From Ralstonia pickettii (GTDB lineage Bacteria; Pseudomonadota; Gammaproteobacteria; Burkholderiales; Burkholderiaceae), in assembly GCF_000607165.1 (NCBI RefSeq), contig NZ_JFZG01000024.1, forward strand, positions 558,001 to 622,000: a DNA stretch of 64,000 nucleotides, written 5' to 3'. This document shows, one piece after another, positions 53,002 through 61,998 of the stretch (position 1 is the stretch's first letter; each line of letters begins with the position of its first letter). Below the pieces are notes generated by a model. The model was not told where the DNA came from. It searched no databases and saw nothing but the letters and a program-made list of their open reading frames with translations. The translations under genes and the position numbers were made by a program.

Positions 53002-54896
53002 AAATGCATCGATTCACCGGACTGACGTCGCGTGACGTCTTGCGCAAGGTCCGCGACCAACTGGGCGATGGCGCTCTGATCCTGTCGAACCGCGCCATTC
53101 CTGGCGGCATCGAGATCATCGCGGCATCCGACTCGCACGTGGATGCGCTGGTCGACACGCAGTCGTCGGCGCCCAAGACGGCACAGCGCCGTCCGATGGC
53201 ACCGGCGCCGATCCCCGAGCCCGCCCCGATTGCCGCTGCAACCGCAGCCGTGGTTGCCGCCCAGGCACCTGCTGAAGAAGCCCCGCAGGCCGAGGCCCCG
53301 GCGCCCAACGCGCTGGCCCGTCTGCGTAACCGCTTCATTGCCTCGCGCCGCGCCCCGGCACAGGAAGAGGCACCGGCAGCCCCGGTTGCTCCGGTGGCCA
53401 AGCCGGCCGGCCGCACGCTGCAAACGCGCGTGGATGACGACGTGGCCTTCGGCGAAGAAGATGCGCTGGCAGCGTCCACCCGCATGCTGGCTGGCCTGTC
53501 GCTGGACCGTGCCAATGCAGAGGTTGCCCAGTCTGCGGCGCAGGCCCTGGCCAGCACCGCACAGTTCATCGCCCGCCGCACCACGGTGGAAGACGACGAG
53601 CCGGAGATGGAATCGACTGCCCGCTTTGCCGCACGTCGCGAACAAGCGCGTGAACAGGCACGCGAGCAGGATGACCGCCCGGTTTCGCTGCGCAGCTTTG
53701 CCGAGCGCGTGGAAGCCCAGGCCCGTACCCTTCGCGCCGAACAACAGAAGGCCGACGCGCCTGTGAAGCCGCGCGGCGACGCGCAAGCCGACGCAGGCAA
53801 GGCGTCCGACATTTTCGTCCGCGTGGAGGACACGATGGCCAAGCCCGAAGCCCCGCGTGACGACGTGAGCCTGCAGCGTTCGGCCATCCAGGCCGACGTG
53901 AAAGAAAGCATCCGCGCCGAGACCGACGTGATGACCCGCCGCATGGTCGGCGAGATCGAAACTCTCAAGAGCACGCTGACCGACGCCATGTCGAGCCTGG
54001 CCTCGCTGGGTGTGAAGCTGGGCGACCCGGTGCGTACGCGCCTGTTCCAGACCATGCTCAACGCGGGGTTCTCGGCACAGCTCACGCGCTACGTGCTGGA
54101 GAACATGCCGCAGCACGACTCGTATGAAGGCGCGCTGGATTTCGTGCAGCGCGCGATTGAAAAGAACCTGACCACCGTGTCGGATGAAAACAGCCTGCTC
54201 GACCAGGGCGGCGTGTTTGCCCTGATGGGCCCGACCGGCGTGGGCAAGACCACCACGACCGCCAAGCTGGCCGCGCGCTTCGTGCTGCGCCATGGCGCAT
54301 CGCGCGTGGCACTGCTCTCGACCGACAGCTACCGGATCGGCGGCCATGAACAACTGCGCATCTACGGCAAGATCCTGGGCGTTTCGGTGCATGCCGTGAA
54401 AGACGCGCAAGACCTGAGCCTCGCCCTGAACGATCTGCGCGAGAAGCACGTGGTGCTGATCGACACCATCGGCATGAGCCAGCGCGACCGCGCCGTGTCC
54501 GAACAGATGGCGATGCTGCATGCCGTGGGCCCGTCGATCAAGCGCCTGCTGCTGCTGAACGCCGCAAGCAACGGCAAGACGCTCGATGAAGTGGTGGGTG
54601 CCTACCGCGACGCCAACCTGGCCGGCTGCATCCTGACCAAGATCGACGAGGCTGCGTCTGTTGGCCACGCGATGGACGTGATGATCCGCCGCCGCCTGCC
54701 GCTGCACTACGTGTCGTACGGCCAGCGTGTGCCGGAAGACATTGCGGTGCCGAACAAGAAGCTGCTGATCCACCGCTCGTTCCGGGCCGGTGCGGAGCAG
54801 TCGTCGTTCACGCTGGATTCGGACGAATCGTTGCTCGTGGCGCAAGGCGCTGCGCGCAACCGCGAACCTGGCCTGGCCGCTTTCGATTTCGCCTGA
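52998..54896 (+). CDS. flhF: Flagellar SRP-like GTPase FlhF
   Basis: A 632-residue protein. A short N-terminal B domain, a very long Ala/Pro-rich, partly charged linker (about residues 45-300), and an SRP-type NG domain with G1 GPTGVGKTTTTAKL (about residues 411-424), STDSYRIGGHEQLRI, DTIGMSQRD and LTKIDEAASVGHA. The linker makes it longer than most FlhF (about 400-480). It helps set flagellar position or number. Confidence 0.9.
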   Translation: MKMHRFTGLTSRDVLRKVRDQLGDGALILSNRAIPGGIEIIAASDSHVDALVDTQSSAPKTAQRRPMAPAPIPEPAPIAAATAAVVAAQAPAEEAPQAEAPAPNALARLRNRFIASRRAPAQEEAPAAPVAPVAKPAGRTLQTRVDDDVAFGEEDALAASTRMLAGLSLDRANAEVAQSAAQALASTAQFIARRTTVEDDEPEMESTARFAARREQAREQAREQDDRPVSLRSFAERVEAQARTLRAEQQKADAPVKPRGDAQADAGKASDIFVRVEDTMAKPEAPRDDVSLQRSAIQADVKESIRAETDVMTRRMVGEIETLKSTLTDAMSSLASLGVKLGDPVRTRLFQTMLNAGFSAQLTRYVLENMPQHDSYEGALDFVQRAIEKNLTTVSDENSLLDQGGVFALMGPTGVGKTTTTAKLAARFVLRHGASRVALLSTDSYRIGGHEQLRIYGKILGVSVHAVKDAQDLSLALNDLREKHVVLIDTIGMSQRDRAVSEQMAMLHAVGPSIKRLLLLNAASNGKTLDEVVGAYRDANLAGCILTKIDEAASVGHAMDVMIRRRLPLHYVSYGQRVPEDIAVPNKKLLIHRSFRAGAEQSSFTLDSDESLLVAQGAARNREPGLAAFDFA

Positions 54897-54909
54897 CAAG
54901 GGGGCGACC

Positions 54910-55689
54910 ATGACGACGCCATTCGCCAAGGATCAAGCCGCAGGGCTGCGGCGCATGCTCGGTCATGCCGCTGCCCGCCGTGTGCTGGTGATCGGTGCGG
55001 AAGAGCAGGTCGATGACTTTGTCGACAACCTGCGCATCGCGCTGTCCGCCATGGGCCGCGACACGGCCGTGGTGAACGCCCAGACCATGCTGGCCATGGC
55101 CGGCGTGCTCGAGCAGCACGACGAGACAGCGGATGTGACGCTGGTGGCCGCGCATTTCGGCACCCGGGCGCTGTGCACCGTTGCTGAAGCCTGCGACGAC
55201 GTGCTGCTGACCTTCTCCGATGGTCCGGAAGGCATCAAGAGCGCGTACACGCTGCTCAAGAAAACCGCCGTGCTGCAAGGCAGCGCTGGCATCCGCACCG
55301 TGGTGTGCGGCGCGCATTCGGTGGATTCCGCCGTGCGCGTGTTCGGCAACCTGGCCAACACCGTGGGCCAGTACCTGAACACCCGTATCGATTTCGCTGG
55401 CTACCTCCCTGAGGACCGGCACGTAGAACTTGCGCTCTCGCTCGGCAAGCCCGTGGCGAGCGCGTTTCCCGCATCGCCTTCGGCCATGGCCTTCCGCCAG
55501 CTTGCCGAAGAAATGTTGAGCTGGGCCAGCGCCGAGGCCCAAGCCGGTGATGGCAGTGCGCCGTCGCGGGTGGTCATGTCGGCGCGGGCTCCGGCACAGC
55601 CGGCAGATGAATCGGCGCAAGCAACGTCAATGTCCACATCGACTGCGACGATCCGCGCCACCGCACGCGCGGCCGAATTGGTTTATTGA
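54910..55689 (+). CDS. flhG: FlhG/FleN-like protein lacking a P-loop
   Basis: A 259-residue protein in the flhG position between flhF and fliA. The MinD-like fold is suggested by RRVLVIGAEEQVDD, TVVCGAHSVDSAVRVFGN and FAGYLPEDRHVELALSLGKPV. The deviant Walker A KGGVGKT of FlhG is missing: the first strand leads into GAEEQV instead. An ATPase-dead regulator is the simplest reading. ATG 54910 is used; the ORF to 54790 overlaps flhF. Confidence 0.75.
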   Translation: MTTPFAKDQAAGLRRMLGHAAARRVLVIGAEEQVDDFVDNLRIALSAMGRDTAVVNAQTMLAMAGVLEQHDETADVTLVAAHFGTRALCTVAEACDDVLLTFSDGPEGIKSAYTLLKKTAVLQGSAGIRTVVCGAHSVDSAVRVFGNLANTVGQYLNTRIDFAGYLPEDRHVELALSLGKPVASAFPASPSAMAFRQLAEEMLSWASAEAQAGDGSAPSRVVMSARAPAQPADESAQATSMSTSTATIRATARAAELVY

Positions 55690-55697
55690 GGCGCAGC

Positions 55698-56459
55698 ATG
55701 AACGAAGCGTCAAAGGCAGGCATGGATATGTACACCGCAACCGGTCGCAAGACCAAGTCCGACGAGATGGCCACGTATGCTCCACTGGTACGTCGCATTG
55801 CCAACCAGATGATGGTCAAGCTGCCGGCCAGCGTTGAGCTGGATGACCTGATCCAGGCCGGCATGATGGGCTTGCTCGATGCGCTGTCGCGCTATGAGGA
55901 AACGCAGGGCGTGCAGTTCGAGTTCTACGCGGCCCAGCGTATTCGCGGCGCGATCCTGGACGAACTGCGCGGCTCGGACTGGCTGCCGCGCGGGCTGCGC
56001 CGCAACGCGCGCACGATCGAGCAGGCGATCCAGAAGCTGCAGCAGCAGAAGGGCCGCGCGCCCACCGAAACCGAGATTGCCGTAGCGCTGGGCATGTCGC
56101 TGGCCGAATACCAGAAGCAACTGGTCGACCTGCAGGGCAGCCAGCTGCTGTATTACGAAGATTTCGACCGCGAAGACGCCGACGCCTTCATCGAGAACCG
56201 CGCGCCCGAGAACGACGCCACGCCGCTGGACCAACTGCTGGACCACGACCTGCGCGAATCGGTTGTCGCTGCCATCGAGGCTCTGCCCGAGCGCGAAAAG
56301 CTCATGATGAGCCTCTACTACGAGCAGGATCTGAACCTGCGCGAAATCGGCGCCGTGATGGGCGTGTCGGAATCGCGCGTGTGCCAGATCCACAGCCAGG
56401 CCATCGCCCGCATCCGCTCGCGCCTGCGCGATCGCGCATGGCTGCCGACGCCGACCTGA
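55698..56459 (+). CDS. fliA: Flagellar sigma factor FliA (sigma-28)
   Basis: A 253-residue sigma factor with regions 2 (LDDLIQAGMMGLLDALSRY, FEFYAAQRIRGAILDELR), 3 (RAPTETEIAVALGMS) and 4 (LREIGAVMGVSESRVCQIHSQAI). It directs class III transcription, matching the sigma-28 promoters at 14428, 23470, 30762 and 35760. ATG 55698 has GAGG 6 bases upstream; a TTG at 55686 is also in frame. Confidence 0.95.
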   Translation: MNEASKAGMDMYTATGRKTKSDEMATYAPLVRRIANQMMVKLPASVELDDLIQAGMMGLLDALSRYEETQGVQFEFYAAQRIRGAILDELRGSDWLPRGLRRNARTIEQAIQKLQQQKGRAPTETEIAVALGMSLAEYQKQLVDLQGSQLLYYEDFDREDADAFIENRAPENDATPLDQLLDHDLRESVVAAIEALPEREKLMMSLYYEQDLNLREIGAVMGVSESRVCQIHSQAIARIRSRLRDRAWLPTPT

Positions 56460-56554
56460 TCTGAGGTCGGCTGAGAGCCACTGATACAACCCTGTGCTTC
56501 ACGGGGTTTGATGGCGGCTCTTGGTTCCAGCTTTACCTGCCAGGTATTTCTACT

Positions 56555-56590
56555 GCGCGGCCAGCGACTCATGTCGCGGCCGCGCTTTTT
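56555..56590 (+). terminator. Intrinsic terminator after fliA
   Basis: GCGCGGCC and GCGAC pair with GTCGC and GGCCGCGC around a TCAT loop, then five T. A weaker AACCC/GGGTT hairpin lies at 56488-56508. Confidence 0.85.
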
Positions 56591-56836
56591 CTTTGGGCCC
56601 CGGTCACGAGGCGCGCTTGGAGGCTTGAGGCAGGTTGATCACGGCGCACACGCGTTTCAGAACGCAAAATATGTACACAAAAAACGGTTGTAATTGTTGA
56701 CAGAAAAATGGCGCCCCTCCAAGATGCCGGCAAATACGCGGCATCACGCCGCATGAATGCAGGCGGATGGAATCCGCCGCACCCGCCTAAAGCACGCTCC
56801 CGGCATTGACACGGGGGCGGCCCCAGGAGACAGACA
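56591..56836 (+). promoter_or_regulatory. Upstream region of the purine permease gene
   Basis: No gene. TTGACA (about 56698-56703) is followed 18 bases later by AAGATG, a poor -10; the stretch before it (56668-56700) is AT-rich. No recognisable riboswitch core was seen. Confidence 0.3.
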
Positions 56837-58264
56837 ATGCGCCAATCCCCCGGCCAACCCTCGCCTTCTTCGTCGACAATCGCTCACGCCGTTGCCGATC
56901 CCGTCAACGAGCGTCTGCCGCTGCCCCGCCTGTTCGCACTGGGCTTGCAACACCTGTTGGTGATGTACGCCGGTGCGATTGCCGTGCCGCTGATTGTCGG
57001 CAATGCGCTCGGCCTGTCGAAGAGCGATCTGTCGTATCTAGTCAACTGCGATCTGTTTGCGGCTGGGATCGGCACGCTCATCCAATCGCTCGGTTTCCTG
57101 ATCTTCGGGATCCGCCTGCCGGTGATGATGGGCGTCACGTTTGCCGCGGTTGCACCCATGATTGCCATTGGCGTGGAGCCCGGCATGGGGCTGCCCGGCA
57201 TTTTCGGGGCGTCCATCGTTTCTGGTGTGTTCGGCATTGCCATTGCGCCGCTCATGGGCCGGCTGCTGGGCCTGTTCCCGCGCGTGGTAACGGGCACGGT
57301 CATCATGCTGATCGGTTTTTCGCTGTTGAGCGTGGGGATCAACTGGGCCGCGGGCGGTCAGCAGATGATTCCGCAGGTGGTCGACGGCGCGCGCCACATG
57401 GTGCCGAACCCGGCGTTCGGCGATCCGTTCGGCCTGGCCATTGCAGCGCTGGTGCTGGTGACGATTCTGCTGCTGACCAAGTTCGGTAACGCACTGCTGT
57501 GCAATATCGCGGTCCTGCTTGGCATCGTGACGGGCACGCTGGTGGCGGCGGCGTTCGGCAAGGTGTCGCTGGCTGATGCGAGCGCCGCGCCGCTGATGAC
57601 GCTGGTGACGCCGTTCCACTTCGGTATGCCGAAGTTCGAGCTGTCGGCCATCATCTCGATGTGCATCGTGATCGTGATCACGCTGGTGGAATCGACCGGC
57701 ATGTTCCTCGCGCTGTCGCACGTGGTGGGCAAGCCGATCTCGCGCAACGAACTCACCAACGGCCTGCGTGCCGATGGCCTGGCGACGGTCGTGGCGGGTG
57801 TGTTCAACACGTTCCCGCATACGTCGTTCTCACAGAACATCGGGCTGGTGTCGATCACGGGCGTGCGTTCGCGCTATGTGGCGGCCGCCGGCGGGGTGCT
57901 GCTGATCGTGCTGGGTCTGTTTCCGAAGCTGTCTTACGTGGTGGCGTCTGTGCCGCAATACGTGCTGGGCGGTGCGGGCATCGTGATGTTCGGCATGGTG
58001 GCCGCTGCCGGCATCCGCATGCTGGGCATGGTCGATTTCCAGCAGCAGCGCCACAACCTGCTGATCATCGCGGTGTCGGTCGGCTTTGGCATGATGCCGA
58101 CGCTGGCGCCGGCGTTCTTCCACCACTTTCCGGACTGGACGCACCCCATCACCCACAGCGGCATCGTGATGGGCACGCTGGTGGCCGTGGTGCTCAACGC
58201 ATGGTTCAACGGCATCCGCGGCGCGCACGAAGTCATGCACGGCGCGGCCGCAGCGGCGCATTGA
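56837..58264 (+). CDS. NCS2-family purine (xanthine/uric acid) permease
   Basis: A 475-residue membrane protein with about 12-14 helices. The NCS2 signature QNIGLVSITGVRSR (about residues 335-348) and LVESTGMFLALS, containing the substrate-binding Glu, are clear. It probably imports xanthine, urate or a related purine with protons. There are no purine-catabolism genes beside it; fliA ends 377 bp upstream. Confidence 0.85.
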   Translation: MRQSPGQPSPSSSTIAHAVADPVNERLPLPRLFALGLQHLLVMYAGAIAVPLIVGNALGLSKSDLSYLVNCDLFAAGIGTLIQSLGFLIFGIRLPVMMGVTFAAVAPMIAIGVEPGMGLPGIFGASIVSGVFGIAIAPLMGRLLGLFPRVVTGTVIMLIGFSLLSVGINWAAGGQQMIPQVVDGARHMVPNPAFGDPFGLAIAALVLVTILLLTKFGNALLCNIAVLLGIVTGTLVAAAFGKVSLADASAAPLMTLVTPFHFGMPKFELSAIISMCIVIVITLVESTGMFLALSHVVGKPISRNELTNGLRADGLATVVAGVFNTFPHTSFSQNIGLVSITGVRSRYVAAAGGVLLIVLGLFPKLSYVVASVPQYVLGGAGIVMFGMVAAAGIRMLGMVDFQQQRHNLLIIAVSVGFGMMPTLAPAFFHHFPDWTHPITHSGIVMGTLVAVVLNAWFNGIRGAHEVMHGAAAAAH

Positions 58265-58306
58265 ACATCCAAGCCGCGTGCCTGAATGCAGATCAGGTCT
58301 CGCGGC

Positions 58307-59389
58307 TCAGGTCTCTTCAGCAAGCGACACGCGGTATGCGGTGCGCTGCCGGTAGACCTGGCCCGGGCGGAACGTGACCGCTTCCGCATCGGGCATGTTG
58401 ACCTGGTTCGGGAACGCGCTCGCTTCCAGGCATAAGCCGCTGCGTAGCGCGTGCGTGCCCCCCAGCTTGTGCCCCGAGTAGAACTGAAGCCCGCGCTGAT
58501 CGGTGAGTACTGTCAATTCGCGCCCGCTGCCCGGGTCATACAGCCGGGCGACTGGGCGCACATGCGGGCGACCCTCCGGCGCCGTATTGCGCAGCACGAA
58601 GCAGTGGTCGAACCCGCCGGCCTGCGCGAGTTGCGCGTTAGGCCAGTCCAACCGTACCCCGATGGGCGCCCCCTGACGAAAATCGAATGCCGTGCCAGCG
58701 ACACTGGCTGTCCGCGTCGGAATCAGCTTTGCATCGACTTCCAGAAAGGCGTCGGCATCGATCGACAGGATGTGGCCTTTGATGTCGGTGCCGGGCTTGC
58801 CGCTCAGGTTGAAATACCCGTGGCTTGTCAGGTTGATCGGCGTGGGCGCATCGGTCCGGGCTTCATAGTCGATCGACAGCGTGCCGTCGTCGTCAAGCAC
58901 GTAGCGAACCTGGACGGCGACATTGCCCGGGAATCCCGCATCGCCTTCCGGGGAGGTGAGCCGCAGGACCAATGCGCCGTCCTGATCCTCGGCCTTCCAT
59001 AGCGCCCGATGAAACCCGCTCGCCCCGCCATGGAGCAGGTTGCCCCCCTCATTGCGGTCGAGCGCGTAGTCGATGCCGTCGAGCGTGAAGCGCGCGCCCG
59101 CAATCCGGTTAGCCCAGCGCCCGATCAAGCCCCCCAGATAGCCCGGCGATTCAAGGTAGGCGGCAGGCGTCCCGTGGTTCAGAAGAATCTCCCCCAGGCG
59201 CCCGCTGCGGTCCGGTGCTTGCCAGGAGACGAGCGTCGCCCCCAGATCGCTGATCGAAACGCGCATGCCCGAGGCATTGCGCAGCGTGAACAGCCGAACG
59301 GGTTCACCGTCCGGCAATTGCCCCCATGTTGCTGACGAGAGGGCGCCGTCGAGCGGCGCGTGTGCGGACAGCGCTGGCGCGATGCTCAT
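58307..59389 (-). CDS. galM: Galactose mutarotase (aldose 1-epimerase)
   Basis: A 360-residue beta-sandwich enzyme. GYLGGLIGRWANRIAGARF and NEGGNLLHGGASGFHRALW hold the substrate His, TSHGYFNLSG the second His, and LCLEASAFPNQVN the catalytic Glu. It interconverts alpha and beta anomers, here probably of xylose or another aldose. The start at 59389 overlaps the xylR stop (ATGA); the extension to 59437 is not used. Confidence 0.9.
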   Translation of the reverse strand: MSIAPALSAHAPLDGALSSATWGQLPDGEPVRLFTLRNASGMRVSISDLGATLVSWQAPDRSGRLGEILLNHGTPAAYLESPGYLGGLIGRWANRIAGARFTLDGIDYALDRNEGGNLLHGGASGFHRALWKAEDQDGALVLRLTSPEGDAGFPGNVAVQVRYVLDDDGTLSIDYEARTDAPTPINLTSHGYFNLSGKPGTDIKGHILSIDADAFLEVDAKLIPTRTASVAGTAFDFRQGAPIGVRLDWPNAQLAQAGGFDHCFVLRNTAPEGRPHVRPVARLYDPGSGRELTVLTDQRGLQFYSGHKLGGTHALRSGLCLEASAFPNQVNMPDAEAVTFRPGQVYRQRTAYRVSLAEET

Positions 59390-60609
59390 GATTGGCCCTC
59401 CGTGATGGCGCGTTCCTGGTATTCGCGTGGCGTGCAATCCAGCTCACGGCGGAATACGGCGTGCATGTATTGGGGTGAGGTAAAGCCGCAGCGCACCGCC
59501 ACCTCGGCGGTTGCGACATCACGGCTGGCCAGCATGTGCTTGGCGGCGTCGAGCTTATGGCGAAGGATTTCCTGGTGCACGGTGCAATTCAATTCACGAC
59601 GAAAGTGTTCTTCGAGCGATGACCGCGAGATACCGACGTAGTCCGCGACCTGCTCGGTCTTGATTCCCTGGCAGGCGTACTGCCGGATGAAGTGGCGCGC
59701 GCGCATGACATATGGGCTGGAAAGCGGCTGGTGCCTGGACGACGCCAGCACATTGATGCCAACCGGCGGCACGAGAATCTGCCGGCCTGCCAGGCGGGCA
59801 CCGCCCAGCATCTGATGCAGCAGATGCGCAGCGGTGCGCCCCATCTCCACCGTGCCCTGAATGACCGATGACAACGGGATGCGGCTCAAGGTGCGTGTGA
59901 GCGGATCGTTGTCGATGCCGATGATGGCGACTTCCTCTGGCACAGCCAACCCTGCCGTCATGCAAGCCTGCAGCAGGTGCCGGGCCCGCGCGTCGGTGAC
60001 GGCAATGATGCCGATGGGCTTGGGCAAGCCCCGCAGCCATTCAATCAACTGACCGATCGCCTGATGCCAGGTCGGCGCGCTGGTCGAGAGGCCCCGGTAA
60101 ATCTCCTGGTCAATCGGGGCGGCGGGATTGTCCTGCCGGCGCAAGCGGGTAAAGGCCAGTTCGCGTTGCTGTGCCCAGCGGTTCTCCGGTGCCTGGGGCA
60201 GGCTGTACAACGCAAAGTGCTGCAGGCCGGCTTCGATCAGGTGCCGGTATGCCAGCGAGACCAGCTTGCCGTTGTCCGTTGCGACATAGGGCTCCTTGGA
60301 CGGGTATTGCGCTGCATTTTCATATGACGAGCCGACGGCCACCACCGGCAGCGGGCAACCGCGCAGCGCCTCAGCGACTGCCGGGTCGTCGAAATCCGCA
60401 ATGATGCCGTCGCCATCAAAGCGCTCGATGCCAGGCAGCCGGCAGCGGAAATCCTCTTCGAGAAACAGGTCCCACGTCACGCGCGTGGAGCGCATGTAGT
60501 CGCCAATGCCCGCAATGATCTCGCGGTCGTACACCTTGTTGGCATTGAACAGCAGCGCAATGCGATGAATGCGCGCGTGCTGCGATGGATCGGACGGTTG
60601 ACGGTGCAT
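59386..60609 (-). CDS. xylR: Xylose operon regulator XylR-like
   Basis: A 407-residue activator. The N-terminal periplasmic-binding-protein-like sugar domain (NANKVYDREIIAGIGDY, IIGIDNDPLTRTLSRIPLSSV) is joined to a C-terminal AraC-type DNA-binding domain (AVRCGFTSPQYMHAVFRRELDCTPREY). This combination and length are those of E. coli XylR (392). It is divergent from xylFGH and shares an operon with galM. The start is taken at ATG 60609. Confidence 0.9.
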   Translation of the reverse strand: MHRQPSDPSQHARIHRIALLFNANKVYDREIIAGIGDYMRSTRVTWDLFLEEDFRCRLPGIERFDGDGIIADFDDPAVAEALRGCPLPVVAVGSSYENAAQYPSKEPYVATDNGKLVSLAYRHLIEAGLQHFALYSLPQAPENRWAQQRELAFTRLRRQDNPAAPIDQEIYRGLSTSAPTWHQAIGQLIEWLRGLPKPIGIIAVTDARARHLLQACMTAGLAVPEEVAIIGIDNDPLTRTLSRIPLSSVIQGTVEMGRTAAHLLHQMLGGARLAGRQILVPPVGINVLASSRHQPLSSPYVMRARHFIRQYACQGIKTEQVADYVGISRSSLEEHFRRELNCTVHQEILRHKLDAAKHMLASRDVATAEVAVRCGFTSPQYMHAVFRRELDCTPREYQERAITEGQS

Positions 60610-60749
60610 GGTGGCTCGGGCCGCTCGCGGTGGCTGGGGTTGCCAAACGGCTGCAGCGCTGGGGCGTGCTGCGCGCTTGCACATTCTATTGGCTACGTGG
60701 GGCGCTGTCAGACGATCGCAGCGGGGTGGCAAGAAATGTTAGGGCGGTT

Positions 60750-60769
60750 GGGCAATTTCGTAATTGCCC
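60750..60769. promoter_or_regulatory. Candidate XylR operator
   Basis: GGGCAATT-TCGT-AATTGCCC, a perfect 8-bp inverted repeat with a 4-base spacer, roughly midway in the 279-bp xylR-xylF intergenic region. No clear match to the E. coli XylR half-sites is claimed. Confidence 0.5.
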
Positions 60770-60888
60770 GTGCCGAGCGGTCGCATCACCATGCGATGGC
60801 CGTCGAGCCGGGCGAGATCACTATTGCGGCGCACCACGCGCACCGTCGGCCTAGGGGTATCCACCAACAATAGAAGATGGAGTGAGAC

Positions 60889-61917
60889 ATGAAATCGAAC
60901 CAACGCCGTAGTGTTCTGAGGGCCGCCTTTTGCGGTGCAATGCTCGCCAGCCTGTCGATTGCAGCGCCCCTGGCGCATGCCAGCAAGGCGCATCCGGAAA
61001 TCGGCTTCTGTATTGATGACCTGCGCGTGGAGCGCTGGTCGCGCGACCGCGATTACTTTGTCGCTGCCGCAGAAAAGCTGGGCGCGAAAGTGTCGGTGCA
61101 ATCGGCGGATGCCAGCGAGCAACGTCAGATCTCCCAGATCGAGAACCTGATCTCGCGCGGTGTCGACGTGATCGTCATCGTGCCGTTCAACTCCAAGGCG
61201 CTGACCAATGTGGTGGCGGAAGCCAAGAAGGCAGGCATCAAGGTGGTGTCGTATGACCGCCTGATTCTCGATGCCGACGTCGATGCCTATATCTCCTTCG
61301 ACAACGAGAAGGTGGGCGAGCTGCAAGCGCAGGGCGTCTACAACGTCCGGCCCAAGGGTAACTACTTCCTGCTGGGTGGCGCCCCCACCGACAACAACGC
61401 GAAGATGCTGCGGCAGGGCCAGTTGAAGGTGCTGCAGCCGGCCATCGACCGCGGTGACATCAAGGTCGTCGGCTCGCAATGGGTGCCCGAGTGGAGCGCG
61501 TCTGCGGCGCTGGGTATTGTCGAAAACGCGCTGACGGCGAACAACAACAAGATCGATGCCGTGGTTGCATCCAACGACGGCACGGCCGGTGGCGCGATCC
61601 AGGCACTGGCTGCGCAGAAGCTCGCCGGGAAAGTGCCGGTGTCGGGGCAGGATGCGGACCTTGCTGCCGTCAAGCGCGTGATTGCCGGCACGCAGACGAT
61701 GACGGTTTACAAGCCGCTCAAGCTGATTGCGACGGAAGCCGCGCAGCTTTCGGTGGCACTCGCCAAGGGTGACAAGCCCAAATACAACGCGCAGTACGAC
61801 AACGGCAAGAAGAAGGTCGACACGGTGTTGCTGCAGCCCACCCAACTCACGAAGGACAACGTCAACCTGGTGGTGAAAGACGGCTTCTACACGCAGGCTC
61901 AGATCGGCGGCCAGTAA
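60889..61917 (+). CDS. xylF: D-xylose ABC transporter substrate-binding protein
   Basis: A 342-residue periplasmic binding protein. The signal peptide ends near AAPLAHA; IGFCIDDLRVERWSRDRDYF, containing the xylose-contacting Arg and Asp residues of XylF, and FNSKALTNVVAEAKKAGIKVVSYDRLI follow. GGAGTGAG precedes the ATG. It is the first gene of xylFGH and divergent from xylR. Confidence 0.9.
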   Translation: MKSNQRRSVLRAAFCGAMLASLSIAAPLAHASKAHPEIGFCIDDLRVERWSRDRDYFVAAAEKLGAKVSVQSADASEQRQISQIENLISRGVDVIVIVPFNSKALTNVVAEAKKAGIKVVSYDRLILDADVDAYISFDNEKVGELQAQGVYNVRPKGNYFLLGGAPTDNNAKMLRQGQLKVLQPAIDRGDIKVVGSQWVPEWSASAALGIVENALTANNNKIDAVVASNDGTAGGAIQALAAQKLAGKVPVSGQDADLAAVKRVIAGTQTMTVYKPLKLIATEAAQLSVALAKGDKPKYNAQYDNGKKKVDTVLLQPTQLTKDNVNLVVKDGFYTQAQIGGQ

Positions 61918-61998
61918 GGTCGCGCAGTCAGGGCCACTTTGTGCCGGCGACGAGCCAACGCTTTGTCGCCGGCCGCGTTCGTACCTCAAGGACGAGGC

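Noticed and set aside
56591-56836. Purine riboswitch before the NCS2 permease
   Set aside because: No conserved purine-aptamer core or paired loops could be recognised, and no clear expression platform is present.
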